In this document: positions 1-9,734 of the stretch, in pieces | Layout of the letters: every line of letters starts with the position of its first letter | Position numbering within the stretch: position 1 is the first letter of the stretch | Assembly: GCF_026262505.1 (NCBI RefSeq) | Contig: NC_067204.1 | Coordinates: 16,532,165-16,596,164 of the forward strand | DNA length: 64,000 bases | Origin: Trichomonas vaginalis G3 | Taxonomy: Eukaryota > Parabasalia > Trichomonadida > Trichomonadidae | Reading direction: 5' to 3' | Program-made: the position numbers and the translations under genes | The notes under the pieces: generated by a model | The model's database searches: none | Told to the model about the DNA's origin: nothing | What the model saw: only the letters and a program-made list of their open reading frames with translations

Positions 1-3000
1 ACGATGAAGAAATCATGAAAATTCATGAGGTGAGAAAAGAGGTGAGAAAAGAGGTGAGATCTCACCTCTTCACCTAAACATTATTTTTGGATCATTTACA
101 CTCATTCCGATGAAGAAATCATGACAAAACATATACGATGAAGAAGTCTTGACAAAACATTTACGCTCATTCCGATGAAGAAATCATGACAAAACATTTA
201 CACTCATTCCGATGAAGAAATCATGACAAAACATTTACGTTCATGTTTGACAAAGCATATACGATGAAGAAATCATGAAAATTCATGAGGTGAGAAAAGA
301 GGTGAGAAAAGAGGTGAGATCTCACCTCTTCACCTAAACATTATTTTTGGATCATTTACACTCATTACGATGAAGAAGTCTTGACAAAACATTTACGCTC
401 ATTCCGATGAAGAAGTCTTGACAAAACATTTACGCTCATTCCGATGAAGAAATCATGACAAAACATTTACACTCATTCCGATGAAGAAATCATGACAAAA
501 CATTTACGTTCATGTTTGACAAAGCATATACGATGAAGAAATCATGAAAATTCATGAGGTGAGAAAAGAGGTGAGAAAAGAGGTGAGATCTCACCTCTTC
601 ACCTAAACATTATTTTTGGATCATTTACACTCATTCCGATGAAGAAATCATGACAAAACATATACGATGAAGAAGTCTTGACAAAACATTTACGCTCATT
701 CCGATGAAGAAATCATGACAAAACATTTACACTCATTCCGATGAAGAAATCATGACAAAACATTTACGTTCATGTTTGACAAAGCATATACGATGAAGAA
801 ATCATGAAAATTCATGAGGTGAGAAAAGAGGTGAGAAAAGAGGTGAGATCTAACATTCTAACATAAACATTATTTTTGGATCATTTACACTCATTACGAT
901 GAAGAAGTCTTGACAAAACATTTACGCTCATTCCGATGAAGAAGTCTTGACAAAACATTTACGCTCATTCCGATGAAGAAATCATGACAAAACATTTACG
1001 TTCATGTTTGACAAAGCATATACGATGAAGAAATCATGAAAATTCATGAGGTGAGAAAAGAGGTGAGAAAAGAGGTGAGATCTAACATTCTAACATAAAC
1101 ATTATTTTTGGATCATTTACACTCATTCCGATGAAGAAGTCTTGACAAAGCATTTACGCTCATTCCGATGAAGAAGTCTTGACAAAACATTTACGCTCAT
1201 TCCGATGAAGAAGTCTTGACAAAACATTTACGCTCATTACGATGAAGAAATCATGACAAAACATTACGATGAATCATGACAAAACATTACGATGAAATCA
1301 TGACAAAAGCATATACGATGAAGAAATCATGACAAAACATTACGAAGAAGTCTTGACAAAATATTACGAAGAAGTCTTGACAAAGCATATACGAAGAAGT
1401 TTTGACCAAAACATATACGAAGAAATCATGACAAAACATGTACGATGAAATCATGACAAAGCATATACGTTCATGTTTGACAAAGCATATACGAAGAAGT
1501 TTTGACACGAAGTGAAGATTTGCACTTCGTCAAAAAAGTGAAGGTTCGACAAAACATTTACGTTCATGTTTGACAAAACATATACGTTCATGTTTGACAA
1601 AGCATATACGAAGAAGTTTTGACACGAAGTGAAGATTTGCACTTCGTCAAAAAAGTGAAGGTTCGACAAAACATATACGTTCATGTTGACAAAACATTAG
1701 AAGTCTTGACAAAACATATACGAAGAAGTCATGACAAAACATATACGAAAGAAATCATGACAAAACATTTACGCTCATTACGATGAAGAAATCATGAAAA
1801 TTCATGAGGTGAGAAAAGAGGTGAGAAAAGAGGTGAGAAAAGAGGTGAGATCTACCCTTCTACCCTAAAATATATTTTGGATCATTTACACTCATTACGA
1901 TGAAGAAATCATGACAAAACATATACGATGAAATCATGACAAAACATTTACGTTCATGTTTGACAAAACATTTACACTCATTACGATGAAGAAATCATGA
2001 CAAAACATTTACGTTCATGTTTGACAAAGCATATACGATGAAGAAATCATGAAAATTCATGAGGTGAGAAAAGAGGTGAGAAAAGAGGTGAGATCTCACC
2101 TCTTCACCTAAACATTATTTTTGTCTGATTTACGCTCATTACGATGAAGAAATCATGACAAAACATGTACGTTCATTCCGATGAAGAAGTCTTGACAAAA
2201 CATTTACGCTCATTCCGATGAAGAAATCATGACAAAACATTTACGTTCATGTTTGACAAAGCATATACGATGAAGAAATCATGAAAATTCATGAGGTGAG
2301 AAAAGAGGTGAGAAAAGAGGTTAGATCTAACATTCTAACATAAACATTATTTTTGGATCATTTACACTCATTACGATGAAGAAGTCTTGACAAAACATTT
2401 ACGCTCATTCCGATGAAGAAGTCTTGACAAAGCATATACGCTCATTACGATGAAGAAGTCTTGACAAAACATTTACGCTCATTACGATGAAGAAATCATG
2501 ACAAAACATTTACGCTCATTACGATGAAGAAATCATGACAAAACATTTACGTTCATGTTTGACAAAGCATATACGATGAAGAAATCATGAAAATTCATGA
2601 GGTGAGAAAAGAGGTGAGAAAAGAGGTTAGATCTAACATTCTAACATAAACATTATTTTTGGATCATTTACACTCATTACGATGAAGAAGTCTTGACAAA
2701 ACATTTACGCTCATTACGATGAAGAAGTCTTGACAAAGCATATACGCTCATTACGATGAAGAAGTCTTGACAAAACATTTACGCTCATTACGATGAAGAA
2801 ATCTTGACAAAACATTTACGCTCATTCCGATGAAGAAATCATGACAAAACATTTACGTTTATGTTTGACAAAACATATACGATGAAGTTTTGACACGAAG
2901 TGAAGATTTGCACTTCGTCAAAAAAGTGAAGGTTCCCGACGGTTTCAAACCGCCATACTTTACATTTTGTACAAAAATATTGTGAGTAAATGAACTCATT

Positions 3001-3240
3001 ATTTTTGCATCATGACAAAACATTTACACTCATTACGATGAAGAAGTTTCGACAAATCATTTACGTTCATGTTTGACAAAGCATATACGTTCATTACGAT
3101 GAAGAAGTCAAGACAAAACATGTACGAAGAAGTCTTGACAAAACATATACGAAGAAATCATGACAAAACATATACGCTCATTACGATTAAATCATGACAA
3201 ATCATTTATGTTATACAGTAATGTTAGTCATGAATGTTTG
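1..3240. repeat. Tandem repeat array 1 of the element region
   Basis: The stretch is built from a ~37-bp unit containing CGATGAAGAAATCATGAC followed by AAAACATTTACGCTCATT, with shorter variants of about 27 bp. The units are grouped into higher-order blocks of about 230-270 bp, each with direct repeats of GAGGTGAGAAAA and a palindrome centred on AGATCT; the block motif GAAAATTCATGAGGTGAG recurs near 17, 277, 545, 805 and 1,036. Small hairpins of the form CGAAGTG...CACTTCG occur near 1,505, 1,621 and 2,894. Open frames on both strands only read through the repeat and show no protein-like composition. It is probably the terminal or intergenic array of the Maverick-like element, but its role is unknown. 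Confidence 0.9.
49..70. repeat. 22-bp perfect palindrome centred on AGATCT
   Basis: This is the first of many copies. The 22 bases read the same on both strands, with arms AAGAGGTG and CACCTCTT around AGATCT. It is preceded by direct copies of GAGGTGAGAAAA and followed by TCACCT. Other copies in the window have TTAGATCTAA centres or one broken arm. It could be a protein-binding site, a hairpin, or a recombination or RNA 3'-end signal; the sequence alone does not decide. Confidence 0.85.
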
Positions 3241-3280
3241 TCCTACGTGTTGGCGTTAGTGTTGAAAAATAATGTTTGTC

Positions 3281-3547
3281 CTACATGAACCCGTACAAGC
3301 GTTTGAATTTGTTTATGAATAAGATTACACTCTTGTTTTCTGTATCTATCATACAAACATAAGCAGCGCCTGTTTTTGTAAAGTTTATATGAAGTTTTCG
3401 ATAGTTAGGACCTGTATAATAATAGAATGCGTCCTCATTCTCAACATAGTAGTAGAACTCAAACGAATGCTTACCATAATCTGTTATTTCAACAGCTTCG
3501 TCAGATATTTCATCAACGAACTCATCGAAATGAACAAAACACCTTAC
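3281..3547 (-). pseudogene. Small element protein, paralogue of the 5,136 gene (copy A)
   Basis: An open frame of about 89 codons on the minus strand ends in KFKRLYGFM. From about residue 22 it aligns without large gaps to the protein at 5,136-5,420: KHSFEF against KHTFKH, then a run of aromatic residues, then INKFKRLYGF against VKKLEKVYGF. This shared pattern supports real coding, but I find no in-frame ATG at the 5' end, so the start is lost, frameshifted or misplaced. It is divergent from, and its 5' end overlaps, the winged-helix gene starting at 3,530. Function is not recognised. Confidence 0.5.
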
Positions 3548-4498
3548 CAAATGTTTTACGAGGAGTTCTATGAAAAGTTTGTATCCGGATGGAATTGTAC
3601 AGAGTGCTACAGAAGATATAAAGAATTTGCGAAGGAGAATGAATTCTTTGCATGTAGTTCAAATGTATTTGGTGGCAAGATGAGAGAATTTGTGAAGAGA
3701 AGTAGAAAGCGAGACGGTTCTGCAAGAAGTTATATTTACGAAGCAAGTATGATATTAGAAGGTCGTGGAAAGAAAGAAACAGTGAATTATGAGGAAGTGC
3801 TTGAAAAATTCATGGAGTACATGGGAAGCAATATAACATACAACAAAGACATATACAGTGAGTTTAAGTACTACTGTGAACAGCATGAGATTGAAGTAAT
3901 GAGTAAAGGAGACTTTGAAACGCTTATGAAAGACAGTAAGGAGGTCGTTCATGAGAACAGTGTTGAAATAGTTCATGAGAACAGTGAGGAGGTCATACAT
4001 GAATGCAATAATGAAATAGTTCATGAGAACAGTGAGGAGGTCATACATGCAATAATGAAATAGTTCATGAGAACAGTGAGGAGGTCATACATGCAATAAT
4101 GAAATAGTTCATGAGAACAGTGAGGAGGTCATACATGCAATAATGAAATAGTTCATGAGAACAGTGAGGAGGTCGTTCATGAGAACAGTAAGGAGGTCAT
4201 ACATGAGAACAGTGTTGAAATAGTTCATGAGAACAGTGAGGAGGTCATACATGAGAACAGTGTTGAAATAGTTCATGAGAACAGTGAGGAGGTCGTTCAT
4301 GAGAACAGTAAGGATGTCATACATGAGAACAGTGTTGAAATAGTTCATGAGAACAGTGAGGAGGTCATACATGAGAACAGTGTTGAAATAGTTCACAATG
4401 TCGTTCGTGAAGAAGCCATTGCAACAAAGAATGAGATAGCTGATGAAACAGATGAAGATAAATTAAATCTTGGACTTTGCCATGGTCTCTGTCCCTAG
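3530..4498 (+). pseudogene. Element gene with two winged-helix-like segments and VHENSEEV repeats (copy A)
   Basis: The start is the ATG beginning MNKTPYQMFYEEF; in-frame sequence upstream is antisense to the divergent gene. Residues ~1-75 and ~85-145 each resemble small helical DNA-binding units of the kind found at the C-terminus of D5-like primase-helicases (for example FYEKFVSGWNCTECYRRYKE); this is a pattern-based guess. The rest is an acidic 8-residue repeat, VHENSEEV or variants, ending in an acidic tail before TAG at 4,496-4,498. An in-frame TAG at 4,061-4,063 interrupts it inside three 44-bp repeat units that replace 48-bp units. The downstream tail is in the same frame as the start. 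Copy B carries the same three units, so the interruption predates the duplication. Confidence 0.55.
3945..4395 (+). repeat. 24/48-bp coding minisatellite
   Basis: GTTCATGAGAACAGTGAGGA-type 24-bp units, usually paired as 48 bp, encode the acidic VHENSEEV repeats of the gene at 3,530. Three adjacent units, starting near 4,032, are 44 bp long because GAAT is missing, and each carries TAG. The three together remove 12 bases and so keep the overall frame. The same one-plus-three arrangement is present in copy B near 12,370-12,545. Confidence 0.85.
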
Positions 4499-4756
4499 TT
4501 CCTCAAAATCCTTGACAACGTTGCTTAGAAATTTTGGTTCAAAACCTCATCTGATTTTAATCTGTTATGCTACCTGTTAAGTTTCGCGAGATTATAAATG
4601 TCATGGAGTTATATAAAAAGGAGGGACAGCTAGGGACACTGGAAGTACTTGTAAGGCTATCTGTTAAGATTGCATGAAATACTAAAAAGTCATGAAATCC
4701 ATTATCGCTGTGCTAGCTTCACCTTAGAGTGAAATGACAATAAAGTCACTGAAGCA
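4499..4756. other. Intergenic spacer in copy A
   Basis: No convincing reading frame is seen. It holds ATAAAAAGGAGGGACAGC-type sequence near 4,613 and ends with TCACTG at 4,746-4,751, which fits the trichomonad Inr pattern TCA-Py-T/A and lies just before the next ATG. Confidence 0.5.
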
Positions 4757-5028
4757 ATGAAACAAAAGTTTTTGGTAGAATACATTAATCAGGAACTATT
4801 CCAGAAGGTTTTTACATTCATACTATGAAGGATGGTAGAGTTCAGTTTAGAAAGATAAAGCAACCATTAGATAAAGAAGGAATTTTGAGAAAGATTAAAC
4901 TTCATGAGGACAACATTGCTAAACTTAGGAAGAAGTTAGAAGAGTTGGAGAAAAGAAAGAGTTATAAAGCAATGAATTCAACAGGTTTAGAAATGAGGTT
5001 AGAAAACGTGTTAGATCTAACATTCTAA
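4757..5028 (+). pseudogene. Small coiled-coil element protein (copy A)
   Basis: The likely start is the ATG at 4,757 (MKQKFLVEYI), six bases after an Inr-like TCACTG. The frame is then broken near 4,785-4,792, and coding continues in another frame as EGFYIHTMKDGRVQFRKIKQ to the stop at 5,026-5,028. Residues downstream of the break form a short heptad coiled coil (DNIAKLRKKLEELEKRK). Copy B is broken at nearly the same place by loss of a different single base, so the intact gene probably exists elsewhere or the breaks are sequencing errors. The last codons overlap a TTAGATCTAA palindrome of the array type. Function is unknown. Confidence 0.55.
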
Positions 5029-5135
5029 CATAATACATTATTTTTGTGCTATGTTTTCATACGTGTGAGGGTGGTGATATCATTAATTTTTAAGTTTATT
5101 TTTTATTTTTACTGGAAAATTTTATTTGGATGTAA

Positions 5136-5420
5136 ATGACAGAACAAAAGCAACTCATTCGAATTCCACAGTATAACAAACATACATTTAAACATTTATT
5201 CTTCCTTCCTGAGCATAACATGTTCTTTCAAATACATCCGAGACCAGTTGACTTTTCATTGACTGTGTATAAAGATAGAAATAGTTATATCATTAAACCA
5301 TACGATGACGAAGGTAAGTTATGTAAATTGTACGTTAAGAAGTTAGAGAAAGTTTATGGCTTCAAGTATGACTACAATAGGGTTAACACTGATGATGAAG
5401 ATATTGAGGAAAATTTATGA
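5136..5420 (+). CDS. Small element protein, 94 residues (copy A)
   Basis: An intact frame starts at ATG (MTEQKQLIRI) and ends with an acidic tail (NTDDEDIEENL). The central 60 residues are rich in aromatic and basic residues and align to the minus-strand frame at 3,281-3,547, so the two are paralogues. There is no signal peptide or membrane segment, and no recognised domain. It lies between the small coiled-coil gene and a truncated gene tail, on the same strand as both. In copy B the same gene (13,511-13,790) has indels. Confidence 0.6.
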   Translation: MTEQKQLIRIPQYNKHTFKHLFFLPEHNMFFQIHPRPVDFSLTVYKDRNSYIIKPYDDEGKLCKLYVKKLEKVYGFKYDYNRVNTDDEDIEENL

Positions 5421-5646
5421 GAACATTAGTGAAGTCGTTAGTGAGAACGATAGTGAGTTCGTTTATTTTTACATTAGTGAGTTCGTTAGTGGGGTGAAGT
5501 GGTTGGCGGCTTTGTAAATATTTAAGGTTAAGTTAGTGTTATCGTTTGTGTTGTAAAATATACGTTAACGGTTTCGTAAAGTGTCAAAACCGCTAAGTGG
5601 TGTACGGAGGCGCGCAGTGCCTCAGTACCCAACTAACCCATACTAA
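5421..5646. other. Intergenic spacer with GTTAGTGAG repeats
   Basis: Short direct repeats of the type GTTAGTGAGAACG and TTAGTGAGTTCGTT follow the stop codon, then a GC-richer stretch near 5,610 (ACGGAGGCGCGCAGTGCCTC). No gene is seen. Confidence 0.5.
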
Positions 5647-5850
5647 CTTTCCCCACTTCCAGAAGATTGTGTCAAATCATTTGAAGAGAATTGTTACTCC
5701 AAAATGATATTGAAACAAAAAACTGTTACAAAAGGTTCTAAAAAACAGAACAAATACAAAAAATCCATTCAGAGTGTACCAGGAGGAGATTATCAAGTTT
5801 TCAAGTCCGAATGGGAATCAGAAGACGAAGACATTGATGACTTTGATTAA
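5647..5850 (+). pseudogene. C-terminal remnant of an unrecognised element gene (copy A)
   Basis: After an in-frame stop at 5,644-5,646, 67 codons stay open to TAA at 5,848-5,850. The peptide begins LSPLPEDCVKSFEE, has a basic middle (QKTVTKGSKKQNKYKK) and an acidic end (SEDEDIDDFD), a composition typical of a protein tail. No start codon or upstream domain remains, so I read it as the end of a larger gene whose body has been lost. Copy B has the same remnant at 14,014-14,213. The parent protein, perhaps a replication gene of the element, cannot be named. Confidence 0.4.
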
Positions 5851-6380
5851 CGAAAATTACATTTTATTTATTGTTTTTGTTTTTAATTAAATTATTATTA
5901 TGCTCATTTTCTTATTTTGATTTTTTCTCATTATGATATAAATAATTTATTAATGCATTTATCCAATAATTATGCTAAAAAAAAAGGTAGTGGGGCTTCC
6001 AGGCACTTCGTGCCCTCTAGCCCTGAAGATGTTTAGTATAAATGAAGTTTATATTCGAAGGGCTTCCAGGGCTGGCGCCCCCTTCTAGCCTAAGAAATTT
6101 TGCCCAAGACCCAAGAGGAGGACCGAACCCCAGCCGACCAGCCGTTGACTTTTTGTAGAGCACTCAAAAATAGTATAACTTTGTCCGGACAAGTAAGGGT
6201 CTATCGTCGCTACAGGAAAAGTTACAGGCGTTCCAAGGAAGTATACTTTGAGAAGCCTTTCTCCCTTATAGAATGAGATAGGACGGTTATTTTACAAAAC
6301 TGACAACACTTTGACCGAGTAGTTTTTTGTGCTGAACAAAAAGTGTCATATAAACATCTGTCAAAAACCGCTTTTTAACT
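5851..6380. other. AT-rich then GC-rich spacer upstream of the coiled-coil gene
   Basis: An AT-rich run to about 5,980 is followed by a GC-rich block. Within it, 5,986-6,049 (GGTAGTGGGGCTTCC...) occurs again in inverted orientation at 23,162-23,225. A related motif, GGGCTTCCAGGGCTGG, follows at 6,060. No gene or structured RNA was recognised. Confidence 0.6.
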
Positions 6381-6386
6381 TCACTT
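6381..6386 (+). promoter_or_regulatory. Inr-like element before the coiled-coil gene
   Basis: TCACTT lies so that its A is seven bases before the ATG at 6,390. This matches the trichomonad initiator consensus TCA-Py-T/A and the very short 5' leaders of these organisms. Copy B keeps it as TCACTT before 14,745. Confidence 0.6.
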
Positions 6387-6389
6387 AAA

Positions 6390-9300
6390 ATGCCACGTAA
6401 GCTACGTAAGAATATACGTAAGAGGAAGGGAGCATTGAAACATCCAATAGTAAAACTGACACCACAACAACAGTTGCAACAACAAATGATGAATGACCCC
6501 ACTATGTTGCAACAAATGTCAAGCAACCCTATGCTTTTAAACCGAGGTTATTGGTGCACAGAGTGGAGGTTTAAGAGCGGCACTTTTAGCGAAAATGGCA
6601 GGCTATGGTGGAGCTGCAGACGGAACAGCTTAAACCCTCAAAGTCAAATGAATTTGAGTTCACTCAAAAATCAAATAACAGATGTCAAAAAGTCAAACAT
6701 AGACATACAGAAACAAATATAGTGAAAACGAAAAGAAACTAGAATATGACAGACACACACAAAGAACTCAATGAGTTAAACGTAGAGAAAAAGAAGAAGA
6801 AGAACAACTGAAAGAACTAAGTACAGAGGAATATGCGAAAAAGTGTCAGAAAAGCAGCAGAAGTAGCAAAAATGGAACAAGATGTTATAAATTTGAAAAA
6901 CCATACTACTCAATATAAAGTACTGAAAGATGAAGAAATAAAACAAAAAGCCCTGAAGACATATATGGATAGCGATGAGTATAAAAAAAAGTTGAAGCAA
7001 ATGTAAAGGCAGAAAAACTTTTACAGTTGCAAAACCAAACCGTACAGTATGAAACTTAGCACAAGAAAGTAAAAATAACGACGCAGCCATGCAAAAGGCA
7101 ATGAAAAGCGCAGAATATATAAAAGCTAATAATGACTGGTTAGATGCCCAGCCAACGCTAAAGCAGCCCAACTTATAGGGTCAATAAGGACAAAAATACA
7201 AGCGGATGAAGACAGTTCAAATGAAGCTTAATGAATGCTGACTTTAAGAACGCCTTCGAAGCTCTTCATAGTAAGGTGAAACTAGTGAACGACTTCTCAT
7301 CTGGAAAGAAACTGAAGTCTGAAGGTTTCGACAACGAGTTAAGAGAAGTAGCACAAAATATGACGAAAATAACAGATGCAGCAACGAGACAGGCAGTTCA
7401 AAGTGCCTATGACGCCGTTAGAGCAACTGTTGTGGAAAGTCAAGAAAAAGAGTTACAACAGACCAAAACAGACCTAGTAAATGCTTTCTTAAAAACGAAA
7501 AGTCAGGTAGGACATTTGCTGCAGATGGAACATATGTGCCAGCTGGTGGAACTTATATACCAGCTGGTGGAACTTATATACTAGCTAGTGGAACTTATAT
7601 ACCACCAAACCCTCCAAGAGAAGCACCTGCTACCAGGACTACCTAAAACATTCATCGTCACATGGACACAGACACAGGCATGCACCAAAACCAACACAAC
7701 AACCAACAGTTCAAAACACTGCACCACAACCAACAGTTCAAAACACTGCACCAAACCAACAGTTCAAAACACTGCACAGCAACAACCACAAACCAGAGCA
7801 AGGACATAAAGAAGTAGAGAACAAGGAAACCAAGAATTCTTAAAAATGCTTAAGGAAAATTATGGTTACCCAGATACTCTTGACTTTAGTGACAGATATA
7901 AAGAAGCTATTAGAAAGTTCAAGGAAGGAAATACTGACCCGAACCTATTTAGCTTTATGGTTCAGCACCAAATGGGATATAATTTCAAACCTGGAAAATA
8001 CAAGCTCGCTAAGGGATATGATTTAATAGCATATCATCCAAATGACATGACTGAATTTACTCCGAGATATTTGGTGTCAGAGATAAATGATAATTCAACT
8101 ATCTTCATGAAACGCGTAAAAATAGAGACGGAACGAAAGAAGAAAGGATTATGAATGCGGATGACTTTAAATAGGGAACTTGTTAAAAACGGTCTCGGAA
8201 TATATGAAATGCCAGCAGATGAGGTACAAGAAACTCCACAGGAAGAAGTTCAGATACAACCAGACATGGAAGAAATAGTTCAGCAACAACAGCTAGAAGA
8301 GCCTGAAGGAAACAAACAAGTCCCTCCTTTGGAAACTAACTTCACAGAAACTAGATGAAGATTTGGAACAGCGAAAAATCTTGACCCTCAACAAGAGTAT
8401 GCGGAGAATATGGAATCTTTCCAAGAGTCTAAGAAAAATTCGGCTGACATAGTAGAAGAATATCGAAAAATGTTCGCCGACATACAAAAGACTCCAACAT
8501 CAGATGAAAATATTCAGCATAGAATGGAAGAACTGAAAGAAAGTGTACGCAAAATACAACAATCCTTTTTACTTACGACCATATAACGTTCAATCTTTGG
8601 CTGAACTCGTGAAAATAAAAGGTTAAATTTCACCAAAACATATAGAAATGAAACATTGTTTAAAGTTCATTCAGAACCTAACCAATATGGAAAAAACATA
8701 CTTTTGTTTCTGCAGACTATGGAACTACAATGAGATGGGGTCATAGAGCTAATCCGGATAGGTGGTTCATAAACTTACAACCTCAATTCCAAGAAGTTGT
8801 AGACGCAATGGAAGTGAATGGTGAACCAGATATAGCTGGTATTTTCAGCGCGGCTTTAATGCCATTGAAAGATATGAAAGATGCAGATATTTTGAACCAG
8901 TATGAAATGAACATGGCTGATGGAAATATAACACCTGACGTTCTAGAACATTTATCTCAAAGAACTACACAGAACCATAGAGATGGTATATTTGGTGAAG
9001 AGTTTAGAAAGAAAGTTAGGGAGAGAGAAGGAAGAGAACCTATTGTACATGACCTTGCAAACGAAAGTTTGCAAAATGTCATAAAAACTTACTTTGCAGA
9101 CAATGAACCGAGAATGGGAATATTTAAGAAAACTCAAATGGACAGTACCAAATGAAATGTTAGTATTGAAAAACATGTTCCTTGACAAAATAAACCAACT
9201 ACAGAAATAAATGACGCAAGACTGAAACATTGGGTAAAAGCTTTCCCATTCACAAAAGATATTATTGGTAAATGGAAAGAAACCAGAATGGCTACAAAAA

Positions 9301-9710
9301 CATATATTTGGAAAACGAGCTTATTCCATATGGACAAGCTCTGTTTTGAAGAGCTTGAACCGGAAACTCAGGAAAGAGTCATGCAAACAATACGCGAAGA
9401 CTCAAATACAAACTATGACAAAATCTTTCTAGGATATAGGTTACCTGAGATGGGCGACCAGAGCCCAAAGGCAAAAAGGACATGGGAAATTTACAACATA
9501 CTAGGTGAACATGAGGCAAAGATGCAACAACTTGAAGCAGAGGGCAGTTACCAAAAGCGACACCAAAGAAGAAGAGTAGAACAAAGTGAAAATAGTGAAG
9601 AAGTAACTTCATCTAGTGAAAGTAGTGGCAATGAAGGAAAAAGAAGAGTTAAAAACTCAGTCAGGAAGAAAGTAAAGCTTGGTCCGAGTGGGTTCTATTA
9701 TGACACATAA
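6390..9710 (+). pseudogene. Large coiled-coil/proline-rich element protein (copy A, frameshifted)
   Basis: The locus would encode about 1,100 residues. It has a basic start (MPRKLRKNIRKRK), a glutamine-rich stretch, a long charged coiled coil, a PTVQNTAPQ-type repeat rich in P, Q and T, then a globular part (LKENYGYPDTLDFSDRYKEA; MRWGHRANPDRWFINLQPQF) and a serine/acid then basic tail ending GFYYDT. Frame breaks occur several times, for example near 6,720, 7,000, 7,140, 7,584, 8,154, 8,357, 9,115 and 9,440. Frames of the same protein in copies B and C are broken at other places. It resembles a structural or scaffold protein of a Maverick-type element because in copy C it directly precedes a capsid-like gene; that role is inferred. 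Confidence 0.65.
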
Positions 9711-9734
9711 ATCCAACTATTCTATATTTTTACC

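Noticed and set aside
1287..1684. Minus-strand frames rich in ICFVMISSYMFC or NVYVLSN repeats (also at 9,730-10,123)
   Set aside because: They only translate the 37-bp array; composition is repetitive and there is no matching start context.
1..3240. CRISPR-like array
   Set aside because: The units vary in length and there are no unique spacers; repeats are contiguous, and the genome is eukaryotic.
4109..4396. Minus-strand frame of MNYFNTVLMYDLLTVL repeats
   Set aside because: Antisense of the VHENSEEV minisatellite; the plus strand has the flanking protein domains.
5990..6130. tRNA or structured RNA in the GC-rich block
   Set aside because: No cloverleaf or known RNA motif could be traced by eye; a covariance search would be needed.
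6776..7171. Minus-strand membrane-like frame (LFLLSCAKFHTVRFG), also in copies B and C
   Set aside because: Antisense of the coiled-coil gene; lysine/glutamate codons read as hydrophobic residues on the other strand.
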